Source of the DNA: Candidatus Uhrbacteria bacterium
Lineage (GTDB): Bacteria > Patescibacteriota > Patescibacteriia > 2-12-FULL-60-25
Reading direction: 5' to 3'
Assembly: GCA_020850575.1 (NCBI GenBank)
Contig: JADZEJ010000002.1
Coordinates: 1 to 64,000, forward strand
DNA length: 64,000 bases
Both the position numbers and the translations under genes were made by a program. Shown here piece by piece: positions 22,734-31,280 of the stretch; position 1 is the first letter of the stretch, and every line of letters begins with the position of its first letter. The notes below the pieces were generated by a model, which worked only from the letters and a program-made list of their open reading frames with translations, was not told where the DNA came from and made no database searches.

Positions 22734-23720
22734 ATGTTGCAATCTCGCGACGGTAAAGAATGTCGAGTCATGAAAAAACATGACCTTGAAAAACAGGTTC
22801 TTAAATGCGCCGATTATGTAAAGATGAAGCAATTTGCTGAAGAATTTGATGCGATTATTGGTGAAGTGAGTGATGAACCGCTTTCGCTCGGGCATGTTCG
22901 GCGATTGATTCCAGTGGGACGTATTGTTGACGCCATCATTTACTTTCGTGAAACCGATAATAGTTTGGTTTTTTCTTTGCCATGGGAGTTTACTTTGGCA
23001 GCCATGCTGAAAGTGATTACGAACGTGAATGCCGCAGATCGGTACGATATGCACATCGCGCAGAACTGCAATTTGGACGAGCGACCATTGGCGGTTATTG
23101 ATCGTCATGAACGTACTGCGATTCTTACAAAAGAAACGCGTGCGGTTGCGAACCAAACGCATCGAGATATTCGTGTGCTCGAAGCGGAAATGTCTTCTTG
23201 GCACAGGGAGCGCGATAACGATCGATTTGCTGAGAATTGTGGATCTAATCGAGTTGTTTTTTTGGAAGATATTCCTGAATTTCAAGAAGAGCTTCCACGA
23301 CGTATGAGTAAGTATGCAGATCCGATGTTGGATTTCAGGCCGGTTTTGCTTTGGTGGAGCTTGCTCAAGCATCGAGATGATGCCGATTTTATTCTTCAGT
23401 ATGAAATTTTTCCACGCAGTATCGCGAGAAAATGCCGTTTGACCATGAGAGATGTGTTGTTGGTTGCAATATGGCAGGAGGCTTCATTTCCCGAGGACGT
23501 GTCTGATGTGCCTGATAGTTTGTTTAAAGAACATGAAATCGAATGGGAAGGAAATCTTGATTTGCTACAGCGACGTTTGTCGATTATTATCTCGAGCGCT
23601 TCAGGTCTTCTTCTAGAACATGTCGAAGCTGTACGTGACGAGGTTCTCGAAGATCTTGGCGTGCAGTTAGGTTTTACTCAACCCCCCGCTTTCCTTGTTG
23701 GGGGTTTTTTCGTAGGATAG
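22734..23720 (+). CDS. unrecognised 328-residue cytoplasmic protein
   Basis: I do not recognise this protein. It has no signal peptide or membrane helix and is rich in charged residues, with mixed alpha/beta character. A conspicuous acidic/basic segment (EAEMSSWHRERDNDRFAE) lies near residue 155, and a helical C-terminal half contains ILQYEIFPRSIARKCRLT. The start is unusually clear: GGAGG sits 9 nt before the ATG at 22734, one of the few good Shine-Dalgarno sites in the window. The last eleven or so codons run through an intrinsic terminator hairpin, so the natural C-terminus (PPAFLVGGFFVG) is encoded by the terminator itself. recG begins 4 nt after the stop. Confidence 0.7.
   Translation: MLQSRDGKECRVMKKHDLEKQVLKCADYVKMKQFAEEFDAIIGEVSDEPLSLGHVRRLIPVGRIVDAIIYFRETDNSLVFSLPWEFTLAAMLKVITNVNAADRYDMHIAQNCNLDERPLAVIDRHERTAILTKETRAVANQTHRDIRVLEAEMSSWHRERDNDRFAENCGSNRVVFLEDIPEFQEELPRRMSKYADPMLDFRPVLLWWSLLKHRDDADFILQYEIFPRSIARKCRLTMRDVLLVAIWQEASFPEDVSDVPDSLFKEHEIEWEGNLDLLQRRLSIIISSASGLLLEHVEAVRDEVLEDLGVQLGFTQPPAFLVGGFFVG
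23679..23710 (+). terminator. terminator embedded in the 3' end of a coding region
   Basis: AACCCCC and GGGGGTT pair around a 13-nt loop, and six Ts follow. The element lies wholly inside the open frame of the upstream gene, whose TAG is at 23718-23720. It also lies just before the recG start, so recG would need read-through or its own promoter. Confidence 0.75.
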
Positions 23721-23724
23721 TAAG

Positions 23725-25803
23725 ATGATTTCATGGAATGATCCGATTGCATTCATACGTGGACTTACGGCTCAGCAACGTAAAGCAGCCGCATTATTAG
23801 GTTGTGAGACTGTGGGGCAGTTATTGGATGTTTTTCCACGTAGATATGATGACTATTCACGAACGGTTCCGATTGCAGAGATTCAAGATGGTATTCCTGT
23901 GACCGTAGCTTGTCGTGTGGTTGAGATTTTTCAGGTGAAGACCTTTCGACGATCTTTTATTTTACTTAAAGCGAAAGTTGCAGATGCATCCGGAACTATT
24001 GATGTTACTTGGTTTAACCAACCGTGGTTGTTAAAAACCTTGTTACCGGGAACGGATATTTTTTTATCAGGCGTTGTAACACGCCGACCACGGCTTGGGA
24101 GAGGATTTACGTCACCATTATGGGAACTGAATAGTCCAGAAACGCTCGCCGCCGGAATTGTTGCTCCAGTTTATCCATTACATGGAGCAGTGTCGCAAAA
24201 AATGGTTCGGGCTTTATGTAAAGCGGCTGTAGAGCAAGTGACCTTTCTTGAAGATTGGTTGCCTGAAACGGTTCGTATACATGTTCGTGTATCGCCTTTA
24301 GATCAAGCCTACAGGCAGGTGCATCGACCGCACTCAATGCAAGATGCGGAGGCTGGTCGTACACGTTTTGCATTTGGAGAACTATTTTTGTATCAGTGTG
24401 CGTTGCGAATAGCTCGTTTTGAAGCCGATGTTGCCGGTGCGCCACAGGTTTTATTTGATACAAATTTTGCCAAACAATTTGTAGCGCAGTTACCATTTGA
24501 ATTAACAGATGATCAAAAAAAAGCGGTTTGGGGAATCATTCAAAATATGTCTACCAAGCGTCCAATGAGGCGTTTGTTACAAGGAGATGTTGGATCAGGA
24601 AAAACAGTCGTTGCAGCAATGCTCAGCGCTCTCGTATATCGTTCGCAACAATCAGCGGTTTTTATGGCACCAACTGATTTGCTCGCTAAACAACATTTTG
24701 AGACATTGCGTCGATTTTTATTACCGTTTCAAATTCCGATACTGCTCCGAACAGGTTCGGCTCGAATATTAGTTGAGGGCGGTGAAGAAAGAAAATTAAC
24801 CGTTGATCAGATAAATCAAAGAACTCTTCAGGGACGGATTGTATGCATCGGAACACATGCTTTGATTGAAAAAAATGCTGCCCCTCCTGATGTCGCTTTA
24901 GCAGTGGTAGATGAACAACATCGTTTTGGTGTTGTTCAGCGAGAAGCGTTAGCTGTGGCAAAAAGACATGACGGTTTGGTGCCACACTTACTTTCGATGA
25001 GCGCAACCCCAATACCCAGATCTTTAGCATTAACGTTTTTGGGTGATTTAGAGATGTCGATTATTTCCACTAAACCAAAAGGTCGCCAAGCGATTGAAAC
25101 AATGATTGTTGTTGGCGATCGGGGTCATGAAAAGGCGTATGAACGCATCAGATCCGAAGTAATTGCTGGACGACGTGCTTTTATCGTTTGTCCTTTTATT
25201 GAAGAGTCAGATGTTATAGAAGCAAGAAATGTAGAAGCGGAAGTTCGACGTCTTCAGAATGGTCCATTGAAAGGTTTAAGAATAGGTATGGTACATGGGC
25301 GCATTCCTACAAGAGAAAAAGATGCAACCATGCAAGCGTTTGCCGATGGCGGTTTAGATATTCTAGTGGCAACAACCGTTATCGAAGTTGGCGTGGATGT
25401 ACCACAGGCAACTGTTATTCTTATTGAAAGCTCGGAACGTTTTGGTTTAGCACAATTGCATCAATTACGCGGTCGCGTAGGGCGTTCATCATATAAATCA
25501 TATTGCTTTTTAGGATTGGCAGATGATGGCCCAGCAATTGGTCGATTACGTGTTTTAGAAAAAACGCAAGATGGTTTTGTCGTAGCTGAAGCGGATTTGA
25601 ATATGCGCGGAGAGGGGAATGTTCTTGGAACGCAGCAGAGTGGTGAAGTTTTGTTTAAGACTGCTCGTATTACTGATGTGAATTTGATTTCGACTGCAAA
25701 AGAACAGGCAGAGAAGTTAGCGGCACAAGATGCGACGTATCAATCTTATCCCGCCTTATATCGGCTTATTCAAATTATGAGAGAAAACCAACACCGAGAG
25801 TAG
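23725..25803 (+). CDS. recG: ATP-dependent DNA helicase RecG
   Basis: RecG rewinds and regresses stalled replication forks and branch-migrates Holliday junctions. The 692-residue protein has the N-terminal wedge/OB domain (VTVACRVVEIFQVKTFRR and VTWFNQPWL). The helicase core has Walker A GDVGSGKTVVAA near residue 287, the DEQH box (VVDEQHRFGVVQRE) near 395, SATPIPRSLALT, and the closing motifs TTVIEVGVDVPQAT and QLHQLRGRVGR. Its length is typical. The ATG at 23725 lies 4 nt after the preceding stop and follows GGATAG, a weak ribosome site. A terminator immediately upstream means expression probably depends on partial read-through or an internal promoter. Confidence 0.97.
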   Translation: MISWNDPIAFIRGLTAQQRKAAALLGCETVGQLLDVFPRRYDDYSRTVPIAEIQDGIPVTVACRVVEIFQVKTFRRSFILLKAKVADASGTIDVTWFNQPWLLKTLLPGTDIFLSGVVTRRPRLGRGFTSPLWELNSPETLAAGIVAPVYPLHGAVSQKMVRALCKAAVEQVTFLEDWLPETVRIHVRVSPLDQAYRQVHRPHSMQDAEAGRTRFAFGELFLYQCALRIARFEADVAGAPQVLFDTNFAKQFVAQLPFELTDDQKKAVWGIIQNMSTKRPMRRLLQGDVGSGKTVVAAMLSALVYRSQQSAVFMAPTDLLAKQHFETLRRFLLPFQIPILLRTGSARILVEGGEERKLTVDQINQRTLQGRIVCIGTHALIEKNAAPPDVALAVVDEQHRFGVVQREALAVAKRHDGLVPHLLSMSATPIPRSLALTFLGDLEMSIISTKPKGRQAIETMIVVGDRGHEKAYERIRSEVIAGRRAFIVCPFIEESDVIEARNVEAEVRRLQNGPLKGLRIGMVHGRIPTREKDATMQAFADGGLDILVATTVIEVGVDVPQATVILIESSERFGLAQLHQLRGRVGRSSYKSYCFLGLADDGPAIGRLRVLEKTQDGFVVAEADLNMRGEGNVLGTQQSGEVLFKTARITDVNLISTAKEQAEKLAAQDATYQSYPALYRLIQIMRENQHRE

Positions 25804-25866
25804 AAATTTTGTATTGTTTTGTTGACGTTTGAATCTTTATAGTTGTTTCAAGTACACTTCATGCAT

Positions 25867-26181
25867 ATGAAATCACTTAAACGTTTTACAGACTTTGTAC
25901 GAGAGCAGGGTGTGGTGGGATTAGCCGTTGGTTTTATCTTAGGTGGAGCCGTTTCAAAGGTTGTTTCATCAGTGGTGAATGATTTGATAAATCCAGTTTT
26001 GGGTTTGATTCTTGGTGCGGCTGGAAATTTGCGTACCGCTTCAATTCAAATCGGTTCGGCAAATATTACTTGGGGAAATTTTGCCGGCAATGTAATTGAT
26101 TTTTTGGTGATTGCTTTGGTTGTGTATTTTGGCGTGAAAGGACTTGGTTTGGATAAATTAGACAAGAAAAAAGACTCTTAA
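25867..26181 (+). CDS. mscL: large-conductance mechanosensitive channel
   Basis: MscL opens when membrane tension rises and releases solutes during osmotic downshock. The 104-residue form has the family start KRFTDFVREQGVVGLAVGFI, which includes the amphipathic N-terminal helix and the first pore helix. The loop and second transmembrane helix follow (DFLVIALVVYFGVKG), ending in a short basic tail (KLDKKKDS). It is shorter than the usual 130-150 residues, because the periplasmic loop and the C-terminal bundle are reduced. An ATG at 25861 is an alternative start. It ends 11 nt before the convergent radA stop. Confidence 0.9.
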   Translation: MKSLKRFTDFVREQGVVGLAVGFILGGAVSKVVSSVVNDLINPVLGLILGAAGNLRTASIQIGSANITWGNFAGNVIDFLVIALVVYFGVKGLGLDKLDKKKDS

Positions 26182-26192
26182 GCTGAATCTTT

Positions 26193-27539
26193 TTAACTGT
26201 ATTGTATGGCTTCGCGTAAGGTTCCGACTCCATGATAGGTGAGTCCTTTTGGAATTTGGATTTTTTTAATCTGGGGACCGATGACTGTGGTAAAACCTAG
26301 ACGAGAAAATTCTTTTAGACGAACTTCGGGGAGTGAAATTGGGCGAAGTTCTCCGGCAAGACCGATTTCTCCCATACAGCCGGTGCGAGGATCGAGGGCT
26401 TTTTCTTTGACGGCACTCATGATGGCAAGCGCCAGTCCAAGATCATTGCTTGGATCACGCGCATCAATACCGCCGGTGGCATTAACATAGACATCTTTGT
26501 CTAACGCATGTATGTTTGCACGTTTTGCGAGGACGGCTAATAAAATGCCAAGACGAGCTTGATCGATGCCGGTTGCTCGACGAATTGGTGTCCCGTATCC
26601 GGCTGATGTAACCAATGCTTGGAGTTCAATCAATACACAGCGATGACCTTCAAGAAGACACGTTATAGCTGTTCCGCTGGTATTGATAAGTCGATCACGC
26701 AGCAATTCTTCAGATGGGTCAGTGACGGTTTCCAGACCATGTTCAGTCATGGTCATGACTGCAATTTCATCCGTTGGACCAAAACGGTGTTTGAGACAAC
26801 GAAGCAAACGATAGCGATGCGCATTGTCGCCTTCGAGGAATAGGACGGTGTCCACTAAATGTTCTAAGATGCGTGGACCCGCTACATCTCCTTCTTTGGT
26901 AACTTGACCGACCAGAATAACCGGACATGAAGATGATTTAGCGGCAGCTGTTATTATAGCGGCAGAAGATTTTATTTGCGAAACACTCCCGGCTTCACCA
27001 TTTGCTTGTTCCGTACGGATGGTTTGGATTGAATCAATGATTGTTAGATCTGGTTTTTGATTGAGGATTGTGGCAGCAATAATGTCGGCGTTTGTTTCAT
27101 CTAAAGCGAATAGTGTTTCTGGTAATTTGGGTGAGAGTCGTTCTAAGCGTCGTTTGACTTGGGTTGGAGATTCTTCGCCAGTGACATACATGACACGTTT
27201 GCCGTTTTTTGTTACAGCGAGTGCACATTGAGCAAGGAGGGTGGATTTTCCAATACCAGGTTCACCGGCTATTAAACTCACAGAACCACTCACTAATCCT
27301 CCTCCAAGAATGAAATCGAGCGCATGTACATTGGTTGGAATCGTATTTGCGGTTGCATGAAACTTGTCAGAAAATAATTTTATTTTACCAGGTTTTGAGG
27401 TATTTTTTTCGGTTTCATGTGCAGTCGTTTGATTTTCTTCTTCTAAGACCGTACCCCAAGCACCGCAGCTTTCGCAACGTCCTGCCCATTTTGGGAATTG
27501 GTTACCGCATTTACTGCAGGAAAAGATGGAGGTTCGCAT
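26193..27539 (-). CDS. radA: DNA repair protein RadA (Sms)
   Basis: RadA is a RecA-like ATPase that drives branch migration during recombination. The 448-residue protein has the N-terminal zinc finger (CSKCGNQFPKWAGRCESC) and Walker A GEPGIGKSTLL near residue 90. The RadA-specific motif is LKHRFGPTDEI, here KHRFG in place of the usual KNRFG. The C-terminal Lon-like domain is VNATGGIDARDPSNDLGLAL. The His in place of Asn keeps the catalytic Lys and Arg, so activity is expected. It is the last gene of the long minus-strand run and starts 11 nt after the upstream stop. Confidence 0.95.
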   Translation of the reverse strand: MRTSIFSCSKCGNQFPKWAGRCESCGAWGTVLEEENQTTAHETEKNTSKPGKIKLFSDKFHATANTIPTNVHALDFILGGGLVSGSVSLIAGEPGIGKSTLLAQCALAVTKNGKRVMYVTGEESPTQVKRRLERLSPKLPETLFALDETNADIIAATILNQKPDLTIIDSIQTIRTEQANGEAGSVSQIKSSAAIITAAAKSSSCPVILVGQVTKEGDVAGPRILEHLVDTVLFLEGDNAHRYRLLRCLKHRFGPTDEIAVMTMTEHGLETVTDPSEELLRDRLINTSGTAITCLLEGHRCVLIELQALVTSAGYGTPIRRATGIDQARLGILLAVLAKRANIHALDKDVYVNATGGIDARDPSNDLGLALAIMSAVKEKALDPRTGCMGEIGLAGELRPISLPEVRLKEFSRLGFTTVIGPQIKKIQIPKGLTYHGVGTLREAIQYS

Positions 27540-27550
27540 GGGCTTAGAGC

Positions 27551-29485
27551 TTATTCTTTTGTTTCAGCATAGAGGACACCTGAAACGTCTCCCGGAGCTT
27601 CTTTTGGATCAATACCGATTTCTTTGAGGGAAGTGATAATATTTGCGTAATCTATTTCACTATTTGGTTTTGCTCCGCGCTGAAGACATTTATTCGTTTC
27701 TTGATCACGTTTAATACAGGTAGCACCTTCAACAAATAAATTACGTTTCTTAATGACGCCATTTTTTAGTTTTTGTTCCAATTCAATATCACGCTTACAA
27801 CCAGATGAGTCTTTAGAACCACATAAACAGTTCCTCTCAATAATAGCAGCAATTAATGGACCTTTGTCACCAGTAACTCCGGCGTAGGTACTCGCACCTA
27901 TACAGTAGGCAAATTTGTAAACGCTATCATTATACGGCATGCAATACTTTATGAACCCTAGGTGATTTGCTAAAAATTCTTGAGGACTATCAAATTTTCG
28001 GCTGCATTGAACAGATTCGTACCAATACTCATTTCCATCAAAACGAGCAGAAGCGTGTGATTTTTGAGGATAACACTTTGGTCCACAATTATTGTAGTTT
28101 GCTCGTGAAGAAGAACGAGCAGCTTCCATACAAACTGTTTCTCTTCCTGGAATGAAGCGATTAAATCTTGGATTTGGTCCATTTGGATCGTCAGCAGAGA
28201 TGCTCATTTTTTGGCTTTGTTGTCCAATGATGAAATACGTTCCAAAGGCAACGTTTGGACAAATATCCGATGGTACATCTTTTGCTGTGCAACCGATGCC
28301 GCCAAAATTATAATATTTTGTTGCATCTCCGCCACCACAAGAACTAATTGTAGGTTCGAATAAACTTAATAAAACGCATTTATTCCAGGTTTCAGTCAAC
28401 ATTTGACCGAGTAAGGTTCCAGCCGGGACTCCAGTAAGTGATTGTTCTTTCAAATATGCCATGATTACTTTTTCATCCAGTTTTAGATTCCGTTTTTTAT
28501 CGTATAACGCAAGTCTGCTACTCGGGTAGAGTCTTACTTTTCCAAGCATGGCAAACTCTTTTGGATTCACTAATGGATCGCGTCCGGGACATTCTTTTGG
28601 GATAGTTAGATCTGTTGGATATTTGGCAGTTGAAGGAGGCGGAATGTACTCTTTATCCGGATTTGGTTTTGCTTTTCCTTTTGAAGCTGATTTTCCCGGT
28701 GAACCAGAACCAGAACCCGCTTGGCTTCGAGAACCGGACCGTGCGGCGGAGCAATTAGCTTTAGCTGCAGCTGCTTTTGGATCGTCTGAATCAGTGTCGA
28801 TGAGATTAGGGTCGCAGGTGCGTTCATTATCAGGTGCGACATTGTCCGGATTTCTAGAACGCGGCTGAATACCCATTTCACCCAGTGTATTTGGTGCATC
28901 TTGATTTCCAGCCAAGTAAGAGAAAGCTTGTTTGCGGATTATTTTTACTTTTAGAGCGTTTAAGGGGTCATTTTGACCTCTTAATGTGAATAAAATTGTA
29001 TTGGCAGCTAGTACAAGAAATAAACCAATTAATGCATCTTTAATATATTCTTTTCCTTGACTGACTGATATGCCGCTGGAGCTTACGATGTATAAAAATC
29101 CTCCATAGGCGATCATGACTGCTGCAACGATGATTGATGCACCGATGAGATATTTGTAAATCGCTGCTATATATTGACCGAGGTAGGGAACGGTTATTTC
29201 TTGAGCAGGATTTAAAGTCGTGTCACCAAATTTTAAGCCAGGAATACGGATGTTTAATTCTGGAAATATGGGTTCGAACGGAGATACTTTTTCTTCAATT
29301 TTTAAGGTACCGGTGGCGGTTTGGATAGTGGTATTTATTTTTTGTTTTTCTTGGATTTTTGGGTCTATTAACGCTGCGTGTATTTCAGTGGGGAGTAAAC
29401 AAAAACTTATACTTAAACTTACAATAAGTATTTCACATTTTTTTATCAGATGATTAATCTTATTTTTCTGCTCTCTATTCGGCAT
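27551..29485 (-). CDS. TrbC/VirB2-like module fused to glucosaminidase-like domain
   Basis: The 644-residue protein has an N-terminal hydrophobic signal-like helix, then the module shared by four genes here: ELNIRIPGLKFGD, PYLGQYIAAIYKY, and two membrane helices (AAVMIAYGGFLYI and IGLFLVLAANTIL) joined by GKEYIKDA. A Ser/Gly/Lys linker follows. From about residue 340 a lysozyme-fold, GH73-like domain begins: PAGTLLGQMLTETWNK, with a candidate catalytic Glu, then YNFGGIGC. Many cysteines in the C-terminal part (CLCGSKDSSGC, CGPKCYP) suggest disulfides. It overlaps the upstream paralogue by 11 nt. I infer an exported muralytic enzyme held at the membrane; the catalytic assignment is tentative. 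Confidence 0.75.
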   Translation of the reverse strand: MPNREQKNKINHLIKKCEILIVSLSISFCLLPTEIHAALIDPKIQEKQKINTTIQTATGTLKIEEKVSPFEPIFPELNIRIPGLKFGDTTLNPAQEITVPYLGQYIAAIYKYLIGASIIVAAVMIAYGGFLYIVSSSGISVSQGKEYIKDALIGLFLVLAANTILFTLRGQNDPLNALKVKIIRKQAFSYLAGNQDAPNTLGEMGIQPRSRNPDNVAPDNERTCDPNLIDTDSDDPKAAAAKANCSAARSGSRSQAGSGSGSPGKSASKGKAKPNPDKEYIPPPSTAKYPTDLTIPKECPGRDPLVNPKEFAMLGKVRLYPSSRLALYDKKRNLKLDEKVIMAYLKEQSLTGVPAGTLLGQMLTETWNKCVLLSLFEPTISSCGGGDATKYYNFGGIGCTAKDVPSDICPNVAFGTYFIIGQQSQKMSISADDPNGPNPRFNRFIPGRETVCMEAARSSSRANYNNCGPKCYPQKSHASARFDGNEYWYESVQCSRKFDSPQEFLANHLGFIKYCMPYNDSVYKFAYCIGASTYAGVTGDKGPLIAAIIERNCLCGSKDSSGCKRDIELEQKLKNGVIKKRNLFVEGATCIKRDQETNKCLQRGAKPNSEIDYANIITSLKEIGIDPKEAPGDVSGVLYAETKE

Positions 29486-31181
29486 ATGGTCGAAAAATCA
29501 TAAGCACGCCATTAGATCCATAAGAGGCTTTTTTTAAGACTTTGTTTTTTTCACCGCAAGTTGGATAACATTGACTCCCTTTCCCTCTTGCTATGCAACC
29601 AGATTGTGGGCAATACGATCCATAGACCATTGTAGGTGTTATTTTTGTTTGAATATCTTCTTGCCAACTAATGTTTTTAGTATTGGCACCGCCAATAGGG
29701 CCGTTAAGACCGGGAATAACCATCCCAGGTCCAGATCCACCCATTTCAATAAAAGTAAATGGTACATCGCTTCTGCCACCGGTGTAGAGATAAAAATGCA
29801 TACCATTTTGCCCGCCTCCACCCGCTACATAAAAAACATCACCAAATTTAACACCACCTTTGGTATTAACAATTTTTTCAATCTCTTCAATCGGTGCTCC
29901 GATTTTGCCAAAATAAACCATTTGAGGTTTATTGACGAAATCTTGATTAGGTGTTCTGTTTGTTAAAATAGCTGTAACTGCGCTTTTAAATCCATTAGCC
30001 CACGTTGCAAAGTTTGCGTTTGCACATTGATATATTGACATAACAAAAGCGACACAATCAGATGCGTAAGCTTTCGCTTCTGCAATTTTTACATTAATTC
30101 TCTCATTATATAAATTTGCAGCCGGTTCTCGACATTCAGCCATGCCATCAACAGAACTTGGTTTTTCCTTATAAGCTTCGATACAATTCGGGTTATTTGG
30201 CCATACATCTTCCGGGGATAGACTAACACGTGATTTTAGTGCTTTCACTGCAAAACCTGTTGCTGGTGCACCTTTACCAATGGTACCGCTAGGTATGGAA
30301 GATACGCTAGCTTGCGAATACACACATTTTTTATATTGAATGCAAATTTTTTCAAAGCCTAAAACAGCTTTTGCGAGTAAATCTTGTCTTTTATCATATT
30401 CGGTTATCTTGCGAGAACTTGGACCATTACAGTATTTACCGATATTTCCAGGCCCACCCAGTGTTTTGTCATATGTGATGCCTGAAACATCGATATTTTG
30501 TGAATTACTTGGTGGAGCGATAGAGCTTTGGCTTTGTGTCGATGGAGAAGATGACCCTGTATAATTCGGATTTCTTCTTTCTACAATAGGTGTTTCGGTT
30601 CTTGGTGTTCCTAATTCTTTTTCTGTAGGAATAGGTCTATCAAGACTCGTCGTTCCATTTTCTTCTAAATAATCGGACAGTGGATCTTTATCAATGGTGA
30701 GAACTTCTAAAGATTTTAATTTTGTCGTCGCTGGAGATACCGTATTAAGGATAGTATATGCGCCGAATATGAGGAATAAACCAATACAAGCATCTACGAT
30801 ATAGGTTTTACCTTCAGTAACGCTGGCACCAGTTGATTTTATGATGTACAAAAAACCACCGTACGTAATCATGATCGCAGCAGCAATGATTGAAACACCT
30901 AAGAGAAATTTGTAAACAGCTGAAATATATTGAGCCAAATATGGTATTTGAAGTCGATTATTTTGACGGTTTACAGTGGTTTGTCCAAATTGTAAGTCTG
31001 GAATTGGAATATTCATTTCTGGAATAATCGGGTTTTTTTGGGGGGGTGCTTCTTCAGATGGAGTTGAGTTTTGTTGATCAGTTGTTTGTGCAAAAGTCGG
31101 TATCGCAAAAACTATTCCAAAAAAAATGAAAAAAATTGTGATAAACTTTGATAAGAAAAAATAACTCCTATATATTTTCAT
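29475..31181 (-). CDS. TrbC/VirB2-like module fused to NlpC/P60-like domain (paralogue 2)
   Basis: This 568-residue protein begins with a signal peptide (ITIFFIFFGIVFAIPTFAQ). The shared module follows: EMNIPIPDLQFGQ, IPYLAQYISAVYKF, AAIMITYGGFLYI, GKTYIVDACIGLF. After a Ser/Gln/Pro linker, the C-terminal half contains DCVAFVMSIYQC near residue 374 and FGDVFYVAGGGGQNGMHFYL near 455. The latter resembles the Cys and His blocks of an NlpC/P60 or CHAP-type amidase/endopeptidase. The glutamate in FIEMGG could complete the triad. It is very similar in layout to the next gene upstream. The presence of CCPxC-type pairs at its end (YGSYCPQSGC) fits extracellular disulfides. Confidence 0.72.
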   Translation of the reverse strand: MKIYRSYFFLSKFITIFFIFFGIVFAIPTFAQTTDQQNSTPSEEAPPQKNPIIPEMNIPIPDLQFGQTTVNRQNNRLQIPYLAQYISAVYKFLLGVSIIAAAIMITYGGFLYIIKSTGASVTEGKTYIVDACIGLFLIFGAYTILNTVSPATTKLKSLEVLTIDKDPLSDYLEENGTTSLDRPIPTEKELGTPRTETPIVERRNPNYTGSSSPSTQSQSSIAPPSNSQNIDVSGITYDKTLGGPGNIGKYCNGPSSRKITEYDKRQDLLAKAVLGFEKICIQYKKCVYSQASVSSIPSGTIGKGAPATGFAVKALKSRVSLSPEDVWPNNPNCIEAYKEKPSSVDGMAECREPAANLYNERINVKIAEAKAYASDCVAFVMSIYQCANANFATWANGFKSAVTAILTNRTPNQDFVNKPQMVYFGKIGAPIEEIEKIVNTKGGVKFGDVFYVAGGGGQNGMHFYLYTGGRSDVPFTFIEMGGSGPGMVIPGLNGPIGGANTKNISWQEDIQTKITPTMVYGSYCPQSGCIARGKGSQCYPTCGEKNKVLKKASYGSNGVLMIFRPYAE

Positions 31182-31280
31182 AGGAACAGGGCAACTTTTC
31201 GTACGGGTACAATTCTGTTTATTCTATCGACTTGTAGTTTGATGGGTATATTGTAGCACTACTTTTACGCTTTGTATTGA

